Source: Streptomyces sp. B21-083 (lineage in GTDB: Bacteria > Actinomycetota > Actinomycetes > Streptomycetales > Streptomycetaceae). Taken from it: a stretch of DNA of 64,000 nt. The stretch is taken from NCBI RefSeq assembly GCF_036898825.1, contig NZ_JARUND010000002.1, positions 434,001-498,000 on the forward strand. The letters are read 5' to 3'. The notes beneath the pieces were generated by a model that was not told the origin of the DNA, made no database searches, and saw only the letters and a program-made list of their open reading frames with translations. The translations under genes were made by a program, and so were the position numbers. This document shows positions 53,801 to 62,876 of the stretch, piece after piece (position 1 is the first letter of the stretch; each line of letters starts with the position of its first letter).

Positions 53801-54817
53801 GCGGAGATCCTCGGTCTCGATCCGGCCCAGGTCGGTGTCCACGACAGCTTCTTCGACCTCGGCGGCCACTCCCTGCTGGCTCCCCGCCTGACCTCGCGCA
53901 TCCGCGCCGAACTCGGCACCGACCTGCCCCTGCGCGTCCTCTTCGACACTCCGACCGTGGCGGCGCTGGCCCGCCGGGCGGGCGACGGCGACCGGGCCGC
54001 GGACACCGGCGCGGCTCCGCTGGGCCCGGTGCTCCCCCTCCGTACCCGTGGTCACCGCGAACCCCTCTTCTGCCTGCCGCCGGCCTCCGGCCTGTCCTGG
54101 GGCTTCGCCGGACTGGCCCGCCATATCGCCCCGGACCGCCCGCTGTACGGACTGCAGTCCCGTGGCCTGGTCCCGGGTCAGGAACCGGCAGGCACCCTCG
54201 CCGAGGTGGTCGCCGAGCACACCGCCCGAATCCGCGAGATCCAGCCGCACGGCCCGTACCACCTGCTCGGCTACTCCATGGGCGGTCTCGTCGCGTACGA
54301 GGTGGCCGTCGGTCTCCGGGCGGCCGGAGAACAGGTCGCACTGCTCGCGCTGCTCGACGCCTTTCCCGGGGCCTGGACCTCGCAGGGTCCCGCCCCGTCC
54401 GACCGCCCGGCACTGCTGCGCAGTCTCCTCAGCATTCTCGGCCGCGAGGCTCCAGTGTGCGGGGACGACGACGAGCCGCTCACTGACGCGCGGTTCGCGG
54501 CGCTGGTCCGTCGCGTGGCCGACATGCCAGGCAGTCTCGATGACGCCGAACTGGCCGCCCTGGTCGACGTGACGGCCAACAACCGGCGTCTGCTCGGCGA
54601 GTTCGCCCCCACGTCGTACGACGGTGACCTGCTGTTCTTCACAGCCGCGCAGGATCCGGACGCGGTCCCCGACCGGCACGGCGCCTGGCGGCCGTACATC
54701 TCGGGCCGCGTCGACAATCACGATCTCCCGTGCTCCCACGGGGAGTTGACCCGGCCCGCGGCACTGGACCGCATCGGGCCGGTGCTGAACAGCCACCTCA
54801 GGAGGAACCAGGTATGA
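50852..54817 (+). CDS. Terminal NRPS module: C-A-T-TE
   Basis: A 1321-residue synthetase. C5 (1-435, [25 protein letters not shown]) again has the form that accepts D-peptides, in line with the preceding E domain. A5 (about 460-945) has by-eye code DVFSAGFIYK, not matched to a substrate I recognise. T5 Ser is near 1003 ([10 protein letters not shown]). A thioesterase domain follows (about 1060-1321) with GYSMGG near 1140 and a likely catalytic His in CSHGEL near 1295; it releases or cyclises the peptide. ATG 50852 is preceded by an A/G-rich stretch (cagcgagacgagaagacgac). The stop overlaps the MbtH start (ATGA). Confidence 0.93.
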   Translation: MTQPALADVLPLTPLQEGLLFHALYEHERDAPDVYVVQLVFELEGPVDSERLRAAAQALLDRHPNLRAAFRRRRGGQPVQVVPLRATLPWAEADVTGPDADVEKAWDALLDEDRQQGFDPATPPLLRCTLVRTGADRHRLLITHHHILLDGWSVSVLLRELLALYAADGDPAVLAPAPPYRAFLQWLERRDRAAAETAWREALADVTESTRLAPDTPSSAASDAENALDLVQARTELSAETGAALTARARSLGVTVNTLVQSAWALLLGRLTGRDDVVFGTTVSGRPPELPGVESMVGLFINTVPTRVRLRPADSLGRLLHDVRDTYVHLLDHHHLGLADIQRAAGVPELFDTLLVFENYPMDPEATGDGDTGSGSRLRVTGSSGRDATHYPVTLVAVPGSRPRFRLAYRPGLFDAGWADATLARLVRILEAMAADPDLPQGRLGILAPYELPQRVQLPPAATHTLPGLWSAQVAATPDADAVLDRGTRLTYRELDARAERLADRLTAFGASPERVVGIALPRTAELVVAVLAVLKSGAAYLPLDPAYPADRLAYIVDDARPVVVLTTAETTGALPKDTPTLDVAGELTTDQQPDQKAELGPENLAYITYTSGSTGRPKGVLATHRNAVEFVEWTHREFGHDRLAKVLFSTSLNFDVSVFEIFSPLLCGGRVEIVENLLALTDGTPRDASLISGVPTVMAGVLAERPAVSPHTVALGGEPIPGRLRADIEAAFPGVRLVNFYGPTEATIYATAWQSDLHPDVGSAPPIGHPLARNRVHLLDHALHPVPDGAVGEVYVAGGGPARGYLGRPALTAERFVADPFGEPGERLYRTGDLAVRAPDGQLRFLGRADHQVKVRGFRIELGEVEAVLAAHPAVAGAAAAVREDGRGGKQLVAYVVPTQAPAPAPGEEPEGGAVSPDGLRDHLARTLPAHMVPSAFVTVAVLPRTASGKLDRKALPAPDATPHGAKAAPRTSIEEALRGIFAEILGLDPAQVGVHDSFFDLGGHSLLAPRLTSRIRAELGTDLPLRVLFDTPTVAALARRAGDGDRAADTGAAPLGPVLPLRTRGHREPLFCLPPASGLSWGFAGLARHIAPDRPLYGLQSRGLVPGQEPAGTLAEVVAEHTARIREIQPHGPYHLLGYSMGGLVAYEVAVGLRAAGEQVALLALLDAFPGAWTSQGPAPSDRPALLRSLLSILGREAPVCGDDDEPLTDARFAALVRRVADMPGSLDDAELAALVDVTANNRRLLGEFAPTSYDGDLLFFTAAQDPDAVPDRHGAWRPYISGRVDNHDLPCSHGELTRPAALDRIGPVLNSHLRRNQV

Positions 54818-55026
54818 CCACCAACCCCTTCGACGACGACACCATCGAGCACCTCGTCCTGGTGAACGACGAGGGCCAGCACTCCCTGTGGCCCGCGTTC
54901 GCCGACGTCCCAGCCGGCTGGACCGTCGTCCACGGCCGGGCGAGCCGCCAGTCCTGCGTGGACCACGTCGGCGAGCACTGGACCGACATGCGCCCCAAAA
55001 GCCTCGTCGAGGCCATGGGTCAGTGA
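54814..55026 (+). CDS. MbtH-like protein
   Basis: A 70-residue MbtH-family protein ([40 protein letters not shown], ending [11 protein letters not shown]). MbtH proteins bind and activate NRPS adenylation domains. ATG 54814 overlaps the NRPS stop and follows GGAGG, so it is co-translated with the terminal module. It is the only MbtH in the window and may serve all four A-domain proteins here. The invariant Ser, Leu and Trp pattern is intact. Confidence 0.95.
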   Translation: MTTNPFDDDTIEHLVLVNDEGQHSLWPAFADVPAGWTVVHGRASRQSCVDHVGEHWTDMRPKSLVEAMGQ

Positions 55027-55096
55027 GCACGGACAACACGAAGAACAGCGCGAAGTAACCACGCGAAGAACGAAGAACATGGAGACATCGACGACC

Positions 55097-55804
55097 ATGC
55101 GTGACACGACCAAGCTGGTGTGCCTTCCGTACGCGGGCGCGGGCGCCTCGTTCTACCGGCCCTGGACCGCCCTGGCAGGCGCCGAGTTGGAAATCGTGGC
55201 GCTGCAACTCCCGGGCCGGGAACGGCTGATCGACGAGGAGCCGTACACGGACGTCCACCGGGCGGTCGACGGGCTCCTCGCCCAACTGCGGGCACGCCTC
55301 GGTGCCGAGGGCGGCCGGGTGGCCCTCTTCGGGCACAGCCTCGGCGCGGTGCTCGCCTACGAACTCGCCCACCGGCTGACCGCCGAGCCCGGCGTCGAGC
55401 CGGTGCACCTGTTCGTCAGCGGGTCACCTGCGCCCGGCAAGGGGCGTGCGGGTCGGGCCACCGGGCTGTCCGACGACGAATTCCTCGCCCGCGTAGGCGA
55501 GTTCGCGGGCTACCGCCACCCCGCCTTCGACGACCCGGAGATGCGCGAGCTGCTCCTGCCCGCCCTGCGCGCGGACGTCGAGATGCACGAGAACCACACC
55601 CCGTCGACCGAACTCCCCCTGGACCTGCCCCTCACGGTCCTCCGGGGCCAGGACGACGAGCTGGTCGACCATGACGACGCCGTGTCCTGGAGCAAGTCGA
55701 CCGCCCGCGACTTCACCTACGTCGAACTCCCCGGCGGTCACATGTACTTGACGGAGGTCGCGCCCGCCCTCCTTCATGTCATCGCCTCGAAACTCACCTC
55801 GTAG
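55097..55804 (+). CDS. Type II (editing) thioesterase
   Basis: A 235-residue alpha/beta hydrolase of the GrsT/TEII family. It has LVCLPYAGAGASFYRPW at the N terminus, nucleophile GHSLGA (Ser near 80), an acid in LRGQDDELVDHDD and His in PGGHMYL. TEII enzymes clear misloaded acyl groups from carrier proteins of an assembly line. ATG 55097 was chosen with GGAG 12 bases upstream; an in-frame ATG at 55079 adds six residues. It sits between the MbtH and SDR genes, on the cluster strand. Confidence 0.9.
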   Translation: MRDTTKLVCLPYAGAGASFYRPWTALAGAELEIVALQLPGRERLIDEEPYTDVHRAVDGLLAQLRARLGAEGGRVALFGHSLGAVLAYELAHRLTAEPGVEPVHLFVSGSPAPGKGRAGRATGLSDDEFLARVGEFAGYRHPAFDDPEMRELLLPALRADVEMHENHTPSTELPLDLPLTVLRGQDDELVDHDDAVSWSKSTARDFTYVELPGGHMYLTEVAPALLHVIASKLTS

Positions 55805-55851
55805 TTCGCCCCGAAACTCGCCCCAAAGCTCGCTTCTTGAAGGAGTTCCCG

Positions 55852-56676
55852 ATGCGTCTGCACGGAAAGTCGGTCTTCGTCACCGGCGCCGCCCGTGGTC
55901 TGGGCCGGGCCACCGCGCTCGCCTGCGCCGCCGAGGGCGCCGATCTCACCCTGCTGGACATCTGCGCCGACCTGCCCGGAGTGCCCTACCCGCTGGGCAC
56001 CCCGGGGCAGTTGGAGCACACGGCCACCCTGTGCCGGGAGGCGGGCGCGGCCGTCCTCACCACCGAGGCCGACATCCGCGACCTCCTTGCCATCCGCAAG
56101 GCGGTGACCCTCGCCGAGGACCGGTTCGGCCGGATCGACGTCGCCGTCAACAACGCGGGCATCGCCGCACCCTCCGGCAAACCGGTCCACGAGATCGACG
56201 AGGACGAGTGGTCCCTGATGATCGACGTCGACCTCTCCGGCGCCTGGCGGGTGATCCGCGAGGTCGGCAAAGCGATGAGCGCCCGGCGCGCCGGCAGCAT
56301 CGTCAACGTCGCCTCCACCGCCGGACTCGTCGGCTACCGGCACTTCGCCGGCTACGTCGCCGCCAAACACGCCGTCGTCGGCCTCACCAAGGCCGCCGCG
56401 CTCGACTACGCACCGACGAAGGTACGCGTCAACGCGGTCTGCCCCGGGTCGGTGCGCGACGACGCGCAGGCCGAGGGCCGGATGCTCGCCGAGATCGCCA
56501 GGGCACTGGACGTACCGGTCCACGAACACGAGAAGACCTTCGTCGAGGCGCAGCCCATGAACGCGCTGATCGAACCCGAGGACGTCGCCGCCGCGATCGT
56601 CTTCCTCGCCTCGGACGACTCCCGCCAGATCACCGGGTCCGTTCTGACCGTGGACGGCGGCTTCAGCATCCGCTGA
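55852..56676 (+). CDS. SDR oxidoreductase, mycofactocin-coupled type
   Basis: A 274-residue short-chain dehydrogenase. The NAD motif TGAARGLG is at 11-18, NNAG near 100, catalytic Ser155 and Y168/K172 (YVAAK). An insertion after the second strand reads LLDICADLPGVPYPLGTPGQLEHTATLCREAGA. This insertion is the hallmark of mycofactocin-associated SDRs, which hold NAD tightly and use mycofactocin as external electron acceptor. ATG 55852 follows AGGAG. Within an NRPS cluster it could oxidise a hydroxyl of a building block (for example a Thr side chain) or of the peptide. The mycofactocin link rests on family pattern; no mftA-F genes are in the window. Confidence 0.83.
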   Translation: MRLHGKSVFVTGAARGLGRATALACAAEGADLTLLDICADLPGVPYPLGTPGQLEHTATLCREAGAAVLTTEADIRDLLAIRKAVTLAEDRFGRIDVAVNNAGIAAPSGKPVHEIDEDEWSLMIDVDLSGAWRVIREVGKAMSARRAGSIVNVASTAGLVGYRHFAGYVAAKHAVVGLTKAAALDYAPTKVRVNAVCPGSVRDDAQAEGRMLAEIARALDVPVHEHEKTFVEAQPMNALIEPEDVAAAIVFLASDDSRQITGSVLTVDGGFSIR

Positions 56677-56713
56677 GTCCGGCTCCCCCGAGCACCAAGG
56701 AGTAGTACGGCCC

Positions 56714-59395
56714 GTGAACGCCTCACCGCCCGATCCCACCGGCTGCCACGCGATCCGCGTCCGGTCCGCGCACTTCCCGGCGTCCGTCGGCGACCAGGAA
56801 CTGTGGATCGAGGACGTGCCCGTTCCGGCCACGGACCCCCTCGCCGAGCGCCGTCGGGCCATCGAACTCGCCCGTCCGGCCCACGACATACGCAGGGTTC
56901 TGCTCCGGTACGCCGACGGCGTGTCCGACCTGATCGTCGTGAGCCGACGCGGCGGCCATGACCGTACGCCCGTGGACCGGCCGCCGGCCGCGCCCCCTCC
57001 CGCCTGGGGTCTGGGCGGCGACGGTCCTGCCGCCGGCTTCTCTGTCGCCCTCGCTCAGCGAGGTCAGAGGAGTGAGGAAGGACAGGCAGGGGACGAGGCG
57101 AGCTGGCTCACCGCACTGGCCGTAACCCTGCGCCGCTACGATCCCGACGTCCCGCCGGTCATCGGCACGGACCACGGCGGCCTCACCGTCGAACAGGCCG
57201 CCACGCTCGGCGAGTCGAAGCCCTCCCCCGCGACGAGCCCCGCCCTCACGGGCCTCCTCTTCGCCACCCAGAACGAGCATGAGGGCGACACCGAGGGCGT
57301 GAGCCAGTACGTGCCCTGCCTCGCGCCCCCGTTCCCGCTCACCGTGTCCGTCTTCCGGGACTCGGGCTTCCGGGACTCGGGCGGGTGGCATCTGCGCTGC
57401 GACTATCTGGGCAGCCACTTCTCCCCGGAGATCGCCGCACAGTTCGTACGGCACCTGGTGCACGTACACGAACAGGTACTGAACCGCCCGCGCACTCCGC
57501 CGGCCGATGTCGAGCTGCTCGACGAGGCGGAGCGCGCTCGCACGGCGGCGCTCGGCCGCCCGTCCCGTGCACTGGCCACCGCACCCACCCCCGCGAGCGT
57601 GCCCGCCGGACTCGACCGGCTCGTGGCGGCGACGCCGGACCGTGTCGCGCTGACCGATGGCCCGGCCGTCCTGACGTACCGCGAACTCGACGCGCGGGCC
57701 GACCGGTTGGCAGCAGGACTGCGGGCAAGCGGAGTCGGCGGCGGCGACCGGGTGGGCGTATGCCTGGAGCGTTCCGCCGAACTCGTCGTCGTTCTCCTCG
57801 CCGTACTGAAGGCCGGCGCCACCTATGTGCCCCTGGACCCCGCCTACCCGGCGGACCGGCTCGCCCACACGGCACTGGACGCGGAGTTGGGCGTGGTGGT
57901 CACCCGGCTCCCGGAGTTCCCGGCGGTGGCGGACTGCGTACGGGTGACGCCTGACGAACTGACGGACACCTGGACCCCGGAGGGGCACGCGAACCTTCCG
58001 TCCCCTTCGCCCGACGACGACGCCTACGTCATCTACACGTCCGGCTCGACCGGCCGCCCCAAGGGCGTCGTCGTACCGCACCGCAACGTGGTCGCCCTGG
58101 TCGACGCGACCCGCGACGAGTACGGGTTCGGCGAGGAGGACGTGTGGACGTGGTTCCACTCCGCTGCATTCGACTTCTCGGTGTGGGAGATCTGGGGCTG
58201 TCTGCTGACCGGCGGACGGCTGGTCGTGGTGCCGTACTCGGTGTCCCGTGAGCCGGACCGCTTCCGTGATCTGCTCGTCGCCGAGCAGGTCACCGTGCTC
58301 AGCCAGACCCCGTCGGCCTTCGCCCAGCTCCTGGACGTCGACCATGCCGACGTGGCTGTGCGGCTCGTCGTCTTCGGCGGTGAACCGCTGGACGCGCGCA
58401 TGCTGCTGCCCTGGTTCGACCGGCATCCCGAGCGGCTCTGCCGGGTGGTGAACATGTTCGGCATCACGGAGACCACCGTCCACGTCACCGAGCAGACCCT
58501 CACCCGGAAACTGGCCCTGGCCGGCACCCGTTCCGTCGGACACGCCCTGCCCGGCTGGCACCTGTACGTGCTCGACCCGGCCGGACGGCTGCTGCCGCCG
58601 GGGGTGGCCGGCGAGATCTGCGTCGGCGGCGTGGGGGTGGCGCTCGGCTACCTGGGCCAGGAGGAGTTGACACTCCGGCGGTTCGTGCCGGACCCCGTCA
58701 CCGGAACCGTCATGTACCGCAGCGGTGACCTCGGGCGACTTCGCCCCGACGGGCGGCTCGAACACCTGGGGCGGATCGACAGCCAGGTCAAGATCCGCGG
58801 CTTCCGGATCGAGCTGGACGAGATCCGCTCGGTGCTGCTGGAGGACCCGGACGTCCGGGCGGCGGCCGTGGTGGTACGCCGTGAGGACCCGGACGACTCG
58901 GCCACTGCCAGGATCGACGCGTACGTGGTTCTGTCGCCGGGGGGCGATCCGCGCGCGGTCCGCGAGCGGGCCGCCGGGATCCTGCCCGAGTACATGCTCC
59001 CGGCCACGGTCAGCGCGCTGGACGCACTCCCCCTGACCCCCAACGGCAAACTGGACGCGGCAAAGCTCCCCGCGCCGACGGCCCGCCGGACACGGGGAGA
59101 ACTGGGCGCAGGCCCGGTCGTCACCTCCCCCGACGACCTCACCGCGAACCTGACGGACATCTGGAGCGAGGTCCTGGGCGTGCCCGTCGGCCTGGACGAC
59201 GACTTCTTCGAACTGGGCGGCAACTCCCTGTTCGCGGTCCGTATCAGCGCCGCCCTGCGCGCCCGGGGTCTGCCGGCCCTCCGCCTGCGGGAGCTGTACC
59301 GCCACCCAACTGTCCGGGCGACGGTCGCGAACCTCGGGGCGCCCGGCCTCACCCGCCTCGACGGCACCGGCGCCCGGACCGAGCAACTGTCGTGA
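56714..59395 (+). CDS. Stand-alone NRPS: vestigial C domain-A-T
   Basis: An 893-residue protein. Residues about 1-270 resemble a shrunken condensation domain: RPAHDIRRVLLRYADGVSDLIVVSRRGGHDR stands where HHxxxDG should be, and PFPLTVSVFRD...LRCDYLGSHFSPEIAAQFVRHL resembles its end. Catalytic histidines are lost. An adenylation domain follows (about 290-785) with code DFWSVGMVHK, Thr-like, and a carrier domain (Ser near 832, FFELGGNSLFAV). It lacks any downstream C, E or TE. The best role is activation of Thr (or a Thr derivative) for the module that lacks an A domain. It starts at GTG 56714 soon after the SDR gene. Confidence 0.9.
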   Translation: MNASPPDPTGCHAIRVRSAHFPASVGDQELWIEDVPVPATDPLAERRRAIELARPAHDIRRVLLRYADGVSDLIVVSRRGGHDRTPVDRPPAAPPPAWGLGGDGPAAGFSVALAQRGQRSEEGQAGDEASWLTALAVTLRRYDPDVPPVIGTDHGGLTVEQAATLGESKPSPATSPALTGLLFATQNEHEGDTEGVSQYVPCLAPPFPLTVSVFRDSGFRDSGGWHLRCDYLGSHFSPEIAAQFVRHLVHVHEQVLNRPRTPPADVELLDEAERARTAALGRPSRALATAPTPASVPAGLDRLVAATPDRVALTDGPAVLTYRELDARADRLAAGLRASGVGGGDRVGVCLERSAELVVVLLAVLKAGATYVPLDPAYPADRLAHTALDAELGVVVTRLPEFPAVADCVRVTPDELTDTWTPEGHANLPSPSPDDDAYVIYTSGSTGRPKGVVVPHRNVVALVDATRDEYGFGEEDVWTWFHSAAFDFSVWEIWGCLLTGGRLVVVPYSVSREPDRFRDLLVAEQVTVLSQTPSAFAQLLDVDHADVAVRLVVFGGEPLDARMLLPWFDRHPERLCRVVNMFGITETTVHVTEQTLTRKLALAGTRSVGHALPGWHLYVLDPAGRLLPPGVAGEICVGGVGVALGYLGQEELTLRRFVPDPVTGTVMYRSGDLGRLRPDGRLEHLGRIDSQVKIRGFRIELDEIRSVLLEDPDVRAAAVVVRREDPDDSATARIDAYVVLSPGGDPRAVRERAAGILPEYMLPATVSALDALPLTPNGKLDAAKLPAPTARRTRGELGAGPVVTSPDDLTANLTDIWSEVLGVPVGLDDDFFELGGNSLFAVRISAALRARGLPALRLRELYRHPTVRATVANLGAPGLTRLDGTGARTEQLS

Positions 59396-59444
59396 TCCGC
59401 CCGCCACTTCAGGCGCGGCGCCTGCCGCCCCGTCCCTCTTTCCT

Positions 59445-62400
59445 CTACTTGATGCTGATCTCCGCCAGCTGGAGGCGGCGCAGGGTGCTCTCGTCGGAGG
59501 CCGGTGCGCCGAGCCTGGTGGTTTGCAGTCGGACGTATCGGCCGGTGGCTGCGGTGAGGGTGTAGGTCTGGGCGGTGCCGTTGGGGTTGGCCTGGCCCGT
59601 GACCGTGCGCGCGGTGGTGTAGGAGGTGGCACCCTCCGCCCGGGTCCGCAGGGTGAAGTCGACAGGGAAGCCCGCCGTGCCGCCGCCGACCGCACCGATG
59701 TCGGTACGGGGGTGGAGGGTGACGGAGCCGATCGCCCGGTCGGCGCCCAGGTCGACCTCGATCCAGACAGGTGTGGCGCTGACGTCGGCGGAGGTGAAGT
59801 CGATACTGGTGAACCCCTTGGCACCGGCCACGCCGACCGTGGTGCCGTCGAGCACCCGCGTCTTGCCCCAATCACCGTTCTCCAGCGTGCAGTTGCTGGT
59901 CACCGAGGTCGCGGCGGTGGGGACGGTGAGTTCGGCCAGCTGCAGCCGGTACTTGGCCGGCTCGTCCGCGGCCGGGGCGCCGAGCCTGGTGGCCTGCAGG
60001 CGCACATAGCGAGCGACGGTGGTCCTGAACCCGTAGGTCTGCACAAGGCCGCCTGGATCGGGCTGGGCGGTGACGGTACGGACGGTCGTGTACGCGGCGG
60101 CAGCGTCCGCGCGGGTCTGGAGGGTGAAGTCCACCGGGAACCCCGCCGTTCCGCCACCGGCGGCGGGGGTGTCGGTGCGGGGGAAGAGGCGTACGGCGTC
60201 GAGGTCGGTGTCGGCACCGAGGTCGATCTCCACCCAGACGGGATTCGCGCTGACATCGGCGGAGGTGAACTCGTTACTGGTGTAACCCCGGGCGCCGGTC
60301 GCGCTGGTGAGCTTGCCGTCGGTGAGCCGGCTTCTGCCCCAATTGCCGTTCTCCAGGCTGTTGTTGCTGGTGACCGTCCGGCCGAGGGCGAGGTTGTCGA
60401 GCCGGCCGGCGCCGGTGACGGTGAACGTCCAGGTCCCCGGCTGGAGGGTGAAGTAGACGTACGAGGAGTCCTTGGCCGTGTAGCTCAGACCGCTGACGCT
60501 GCCCGTGGAGGAGCCGCCGGTGAAGACGGTGGTGCCGTTCGCCTTGATGACAGGCTGGGAGCCGCCGTAGGTCGGTACGCCCACGCGGGCCGTCGTGCCG
60601 CTCGGCGAGGTGAGGTTCAGGGTGACCGTCGTGCCGTCGCGGGTGATGCCGAAGCGGATGTCGCCCTTGACGGTGGGCGTCACGGCGTTGATCTTCGTGA
60701 GGGTGCCGGTCTGAGGGATCACCTCGTACGTCTCCCAGCCTGCCGTGGTGGGGCGCACACCCGCCGCATAGGCGGACAGGGCGTACAGCGGGGCGCCGTT
60801 CCAAGCGTGATTGTCGGTGCCTTCCGACTTGACCCACACCTCCCACAGGGTGTGGCAGGCGGGGTCGGCGACCTGGGCGGCGTAACGGTTGCGCATCCGC
60901 TCCTCGGCGACGGTGGCCGCACCCATCAGGTACAGCGCCTCCAGGACGTAGAACTCCGTGTAGGGGCTGGCGTTGAGGTGGGTGCGCAGCACGTCGGTGA
61001 TCGCCGGGTAGTGGCTGGGGGTGGCCAGGCCCGCGACGACGGCGAGGGCGTTGGCCCGGTCGTCGGTGTCGCCGTTGTAGCCGGGCGAGCGGTACTCGTT
61101 CTTCGTGGAGTTCCACAGCAGGGTGTCGAAGTTGGCCTTGATGCTGGCGCGTTGGGCCTGCCATCCGGCGACGTCGCCGGTGTTGCCGCTGAGATCGGCG
61201 AGCTTGGCGGCGGTGTCCAGGGCGAGGTAGTACCAGCAGTTGTTCAGGACGCGGGTGTCGATGTTGCTGCCCCAGTCCTGCCAGTCCCAGTCGCCGGCGC
61301 GGTGGGTCACCAGGCCGTCGCTGCCCAGGCCCCACAGGTCCAGGTACTTCTTCACCGCCGGGTAGGCGCCGGTGACCGTGCTCGTGTCGCCGGTGTAGAG
61401 GTGGAACGTCCAGAAGGACCACACCGAGGCGAGCATCTGGTTGGGCAGTTCGGCGGTCCAGATGGTCGAGGGCATCGGGGAGTAGAGCGCCCCGGTGTCC
61501 TTCTGCCAGGAGGCCAGCTGGGAGATGGCCTTCTTGCCGAGGGCGTGGGACCTGGTGTCGAAGGTGTAGAAGCCCTCCTTCAGCTGGTTGACCACGTCGC
61601 CCCACCACTGGGCGCGTTCACGGGTCGGGCAGTCCATGTAGTTGTCCCGCATGTTGACGTACATGGTGCGGGCGGCCTTGGTCCACACGGTGTCGAAGAA
61701 GGCGTCGCTGCTGGTGAACGACCCGTCGAAGTCGGTGTCGTAGCCGGACTCCCGGTACTTGAGATCCACGATGGTCACGCCCGCCGGGATGGTGTACCGC
61801 ACCGCCGTACCGCTCATCCAGGCCAGCGCCTCGAACTCCTGGACCCCGCCGGTGCAGACGTAGGTGGCGCGGACGTTGAAGATGGTCTTCTGGTCGATGC
61901 CGACCAGTCCCTTGCCGTCGTCGTAGTGGTCGGTCTGGATACCGATCACCGTGCCGGCCGGGGCGTCCACCTTGAGGTACGGCGTGACCTGCAGGTTGGA
62001 CGGCAGGGTGGCGGAGATGGCGGTGCTGCCCTGTCCGGTGGACGGCAGCGACGCCGCATTGGAGTAGGACGTGAGTCCGGAGTAGCGGAACAGCGGGATC
62101 GGCCGCTGGACGAGGTCGTTCCAGGGGGCGGCTCCCGCGGCGCCGAAGTCGGTGGGCGCGCTCCAGCCGCTGTCGTCGAAGCCGGGTGACTGCCAGCCCG
62201 CGAGGGCGGTGGCGTTGCGGGCGTCGTAGTAGATGTTCGACTCGGGCAGCCGGAAGTTCGCCTGCGAACCGCCGGTGTTGTTCGAGTAGCCGGCGTGCAC
62301 GGTGTGCTTCCAGCTGGTGTCGCTGACGATCCGGGTGGTCGTGGAGCCGGTGGTGATGTCCGACTGGAACAGCAGTCCGCCCTTGCCGCTGCTGTTGTGC

Positions 62401-62807
62401 GAGAAGCCCTGCTTGCCGAAGTGCCACACCAGAAGTGCGACGGTGTTGGTGCCGCTGGTCAGGTACGGGGCGAGGTCGATCACGTCGTGGTAGGTGCCCG
62501 TGCGGTTCGGGCCGCGCTTGAGCTGGCCCTCGAAGACCACGAGGGTCCCGTTCACCCACAGCCAGTACTTGGAGTCGGCGGCGATCCGCGTGACGGCGCT
62601 GCCCGGCTTGGCGGCCAGGTCGAACGACTTACGGAAGGCCACCCATTGGTTCGCCGTGGTGGACGGCGCCCAGATCCACTTGGCCGTCCAGGGGTCCGCG
62701 GCGGCGGCCGTCGGGGCGAGGGTGGGCAGCACCAGGGAGCCCAGCACGGGGGCGAGCGCCACGGCTGTGGCGGTGCGGAGGACAGACCTGCGGCTCAGCT
62801 GTCGCAT
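59445..62807 (-). CDS. Secreted GH78 alpha-L-rhamnosidase-like enzyme with two C-terminal F5/8C-type domains
   Basis: A 1120-residue exported protein. The N terminus has a Tat signal (LSRRSVLRTATAVALAPVLGSLVLP, cleavage near AAAADP). The N-terminal beta domain (about 38-330) contains AKWIWAP and WLWVNGTLVVFEGQLKRGP. The (alpha/alpha)6 barrel of GH78 (about 350-720) has YMDCPTRERAQWWGDVVNQ, GDWDWQDWGSN and TEFYVLEAL. Two tandem discoidin/F5/8C-type modules (about 835-985 and 985-1120) repeat TSNxxLENGxWGxxRxxDG, VWxExDLGAD and FPVDFTLxTR and may bind carbohydrate. It would act outside the cell on rhamnosyl glycans. It is convergent with the NRPS cluster. Confidence 0.87.
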   Translation of the reverse strand: MRQLSRRSVLRTATAVALAPVLGSLVLPTLAPTAAAADPWTAKWIWAPSTTANQWVAFRKSFDLAAKPGSAVTRIAADSKYWLWVNGTLVVFEGQLKRGPNRTGTYHDVIDLAPYLTSGTNTVALLVWHFGKQGFSHNSSGKGGLLFQSDITTGSTTTRIVSDTSWKHTVHAGYSNNTGGSQANFRLPESNIYYDARNATALAGWQSPGFDDSGWSAPTDFGAAGAAPWNDLVQRPIPLFRYSGLTSYSNAASLPSTGQGSTAISATLPSNLQVTPYLKVDAPAGTVIGIQTDHYDDGKGLVGIDQKTIFNVRATYVCTGGVQEFEALAWMSGTAVRYTIPAGVTIVDLKYRESGYDTDFDGSFTSSDAFFDTVWTKAARTMYVNMRDNYMDCPTRERAQWWGDVVNQLKEGFYTFDTRSHALGKKAISQLASWQKDTGALYSPMPSTIWTAELPNQMLASVWSFWTFHLYTGDTSTVTGAYPAVKKYLDLWGLGSDGLVTHRAGDWDWQDWGSNIDTRVLNNCWYYLALDTAAKLADLSGNTGDVAGWQAQRASIKANFDTLLWNSTKNEYRSPGYNGDTDDRANALAVVAGLATPSHYPAITDVLRTHLNASPYTEFYVLEALYLMGAATVAEERMRNRYAAQVADPACHTLWEVWVKSEGTDNHAWNGAPLYALSAYAAGVRPTTAGWETYEVIPQTGTLTKINAVTPTVKGDIRFGITRDGTTVTLNLTSPSGTTARVGVPTYGGSQPVIKANGTTVFTGGSSTGSVSGLSYTAKDSSYVYFTLQPGTWTFTVTGAGRLDNLALGRTVTSNNSLENGNWGRSRLTDGKLTSATGARGYTSNEFTSADVSANPVWVEIDLGADTDLDAVRLFPRTDTPAAGGGTAGFPVDFTLQTRADAAAAYTTVRTVTAQPDPGGLVQTYGFRTTVARYVRLQATRLGAPAADEPAKYRLQLAELTVPTAATSVTSNCTLENGDWGKTRVLDGTTVGVAGAKGFTSIDFTSADVSATPVWIEVDLGADRAIGSVTLHPRTDIGAVGGGTAGFPVDFTLRTRAEGATSYTTARTVTGQANPNGTAQTYTLTAATGRYVRLQTTRLGAPASDESTLRRLQLAEISIK

Positions 62808-62876
62808 CGGGTGTTCCGTTCATGAAGAAGTACGGGTTCGGAAGGCGGTGGGGAAGGATTGGGACCGGCGCGGCTG

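Noticed and set aside
41780..58070. Repeated blocks around TCxGGxTCxACCGG in several NRPS genes, considered as DNA repeats
   Set aside because: They encode the conserved adenylation core motif ([11 protein letters not shown]) and reflect protein homology.
56723..59875. 1050-codon minus-strand frame opposite the A-T protein
   Set aside because: Antisense shadow of adenylation-domain codons; no family resemblance.
59523..62189. 888-codon plus-strand frame opposite the GH78 gene
   Set aside because: Low-complexity Gly/Val/Ala composition; the minus strand has Tat signal, GH78 and F5/8C-type domains.
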